Assembly: GCF_003363755.1 (NCBI RefSeq)
Contig: NZ_CP031396.1
Span: 1 to 64,000 of the forward strand
DNA length: 64,000 bases
Reading direction: 5' to 3'
Origin: Pseudomonas protegens
Lineage (GTDB): Bacteria > Pseudomonadota > Gammaproteobacteria > Pseudomonadales > Pseudomonadaceae
Below, piece by piece: positions 62,433 to 64,000 of the stretch. The notes below the pieces were generated by a model. The model ran no database searches, had not been told where the DNA came from, and saw only the letters and a program-made list of their open reading frames with translations. Position numbers and translations under genes: made by a program. Each line of letters opens with the position of its first letter. The stretch's first letter is position 1.

Positions 62433-63987
62433 CGATGGCGGCCTCTTGCAGGTTCAACGGGCGCGCTGCGGCCGGCGTGGCGGCAGTCCCGGGGTGGAGC
62501 AGGTGAGTGGTCAGGTAGTCCTGGAGCTGGAAGTGCTGCACGGTCTTCCTGAAGCTCCAGGTAGAGCCGGGCCAGAGGGTGGTGTTCTGGCCGCTGCGGG
62601 GGTCCAGGTACCAGCTGCGGCAACCGCCGGTGGACCAGATGGCCCCGGCCAGGCGCTGTTGCAGACGCTGGTTGTACTGGCTCTCGACCTGGGGCTTGAC
62701 CTCCAGGCTGGCGATGCCGTCCAGGCGCATCCGTTCCAGGGCCTTGAGGATGTAGTCCACCTGAGCCTCGATCATCAGGATCATCGAGTTGTGCCCAAGA
62801 CCGGTGTTGGGGCCGACGATCATGAACAAGTTGGGAAAGCCCGGCAGGCAGGTGCCGAGGTAGGCATGGGCGCCCCCGGACCAGGCGTCCATCAGGTCCT
62901 GGCCCCGACGGCCGAAGAGCAGGCCCTGGGGAATCGGGTCGGTGGCCTGGAAGCCGGTGCCGAAGATGATGCAGTCCACCGGGTGGCGGGTGCCGTCGGC
63001 GGTGATCACGGCATCGCTGTCGATGCGCTGGATGGCATCGCTGATGACCCCCACATTGCCTCGGGAGAGGGCTGGGTAGTAGTCGTTGGAAATCAGGATG
63101 CGCTTGCAGCCGATGGTGTAGTCGGGCGTCAGGCGTTGGCGCAGGAGCGGATCGGCGACTTGCTTGCGCAGGTGCCGCAGGGCCACGCGCTGTACCACTC
63201 TCATCAGTTTCGGCCTGCGGGCGAAGGCGATCACCCGGCTTTCCAGGGCCCAGTACAGCGCCGAGCGCACCAGCCGCTGGGTGAAGGGCAGGTGCTTGAA
63301 GGCCCAGCGTTCCGCCGCGCTGAGCGGGCGGTCGGGCTTGGGCATGATCCACGGCGGGGTGCGCTGGAACAGCTTGAGCTGCGCCACCCGGGGAGCGATT
63401 TTCGGGACGAACTGAATGGCACTGGCACCCGTGCCTATCACCGCCACGCGCTTGCCTTGCAGGGAGTAGCGATGGTCCCACTGCTGGGAGTGAAAGCGCT
63501 TGCCGGTGAAGGTGTCCAGGCCGGGAATCTGCGGGATCGCCGGACGCGAAAGGCCGCCCATGCCGGACACCAGCACCCGCGCGCTGACCTTGCGGCCATT
63601 GCCGAACCTCAGTTGCCAGCGCTCTGAAACCTCATCGAAGACCGCCTGCTCCAGGCCCATGTTGAAGTGCAGAAAGGGCGCCAGGGCGAAGTCCCTGGCG
63701 CAGTTCTCCAGGTACTCGCGGATTTCCGCCTGGGGCGCGAACTGCCGGGTCCAGTTCGGGTTGGGCGCAAAGGAAAAGGAGTAAACGTGGGATTGCACGT
63801 CGCAGGCGCAGCCGGGGTAGTGATTGTCGCGCCAGGTGCCCCCCAGGGACGCGGCTTGTTCGGCGACCAGGAAGTCTTGCAGCCCGGCTTGCTTGAGCTT
63901 GATCGCCATGCACAGCCCGGCGAAGCCGGCGCCGATGATGGCGATGTCAACGGCCTCAGGGTCGTTGGGTGGCGAGTACGCATTCAT
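62419..63987 (-). CDS. Baeyer-Villiger-type flavin monooxygenase
   Basis: A 522-residue class B flavoprotein monooxygenase. The FAD motif GAGFAG is at 19-24, and the NADPH motif GTGASA at 185-190. The Baeyer-Villiger fingerprint FxGxxxHxxxW(P/D) is intact: F160, G162, H166, W170, D171. Such enzymes insert oxygen next to a ketone to give an ester or lactone, using NADPH and O2 in the cytoplasm. It is the first gene of a run with an SDR and a PF10118 protein. The substrate, perhaps an aliphatic or cyclic ketone, cannot be inferred from sequence. The ATG is 13 bases from the window end. Confidence 0.93.
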   Translation of the reverse strand: MNAYSPPNDPEAVDIAIIGAGFAGLCMAIKLKQAGLQDFLVAEQAASLGGTWRDNHYPGCACDVQSHVYSFSFAPNPNWTRQFAPQAEIREYLENCARDFALAPFLHFNMGLEQAVFDEVSERWQLRFGNGRKVSARVLVSGMGGLSRPAIPQIPGLDTFTGKRFHSQQWDHRYSLQGKRVAVIGTGASAIQFVPKIAPRVAQLKLFQRTPPWIMPKPDRPLSAAERWAFKHLPFTQRLVRSALYWALESRVIAFARRPKLMRVVQRVALRHLRKQVADPLLRQRLTPDYTIGCKRILISNDYYPALSRGNVGVISDAIQRIDSDAVITADGTRHPVDCIIFGTGFQATDPIPQGLLFGRRGQDLMDAWSGGAHAYLGTCLPGFPNLFMIVGPNTGLGHNSMILMIEAQVDYILKALERMRLDGIASLEVKPQVESQYNQRLQQRLAGAIWSTGGCRSWYLDPRSGQNTTLWPGSTWSFRKTVQHFQLQDYLTTHLLHPGTAATPAAARPLNLQEAAIDEKF

Positions 63988-64000
63988 GGTGTGTACCTCG

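Overview
The window looks like the chromosome of a plant-associated, antibiotic-producing fluorescent pseudomonad of the P. protegens / P. chlororaphis / P. fluorescens type. The evidence is GC-rich coding sequence, Pseudomonas REP elements, a pyrrolnitrin (prn) cluster, an alkaline-protease (apr) secretion island with two polyurethanase-type lipases, and a Roc-like phosphorelay. The species assignment is inference. I saw no tRNA, rRNA, insertion sequence, prophage or CRISPR array.

Layout. (1) 1-7144, + strand: the pyrrolnitrin cluster prnA (5' truncated by the window edge), prnB, prnC, prnD, a cation/proton antiporter, and the flavin reductase prnF. As written, every one of these genes is broken by repeated single-base frameshifts, while the remaining 57 kb is clean. 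(2) 7274-21403: two groups of catabolic and transport genes. They comprise two class III aminotransferases, an SDR, a MoaF-family protein, LuxR-type regulators, an aldehyde dehydrogenase, two APC permeases, a DUF3156 protein, a FeaR-like AraC regulator and a DmpA-type aminopeptidase. They look like a nutrient amine/amino-acid pathway of unknown substrate. (3) 21703-35654: aprA-inh-aprDEF, lipase pueB, an S8 autotransporter protease, and lipase pueA. One type I exporter serves the metalloprotease and both lipases; the S8 protease carries its own type V translocator. (4) 35.8-41.1 kb: two small envelope proteins, a FAN1-like nuclease translationally coupled to a nuclease-helicase, and a TIGR03067-like protein. 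(5) 41.1-49.2 kb, - strand: a Roc-like signalling locus (hybrid kinase, REC-EAL phosphodiesterase, second hybrid kinase with Hpt, LuxR response regulator). (6) 49.4-59.7 kb: an aldo/keto reductase, then molbindin, an Fe(II)/2-oxoglutarate-type oxygenase and a MetQNI-like transporter; after an AraC regulator comes an AhpD-like protein, an acyl-CoA-dehydrogenase-like enzyme and an SsuBAC-like transporter. Together these look like an organosulfur scavenging region. (7) 59.7-64 kb, - strand: a DJ-1/PfpI protein, then a putative operon of Baeyer-Villiger-type monooxygenase, SDR and metal-dependent hydrolase.

How it fits together: regions 1 and 3 are weapons and exoenzymes, regions 2 and 6 are nutrient scavenging, and region 5 is lifestyle control through phosphorelay and c-di-GMP. 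I did not find a single clearly unprecedented system. The best candidates for something new are the uncharacterised amine cluster (with DUF3156 and MoaF), the FAN1/nuclease-helicase pair, and the antiporter embedded in the prn cluster. The most important caution is the frameshift-ridden prn region, which looks more like sequence error than natural decay.
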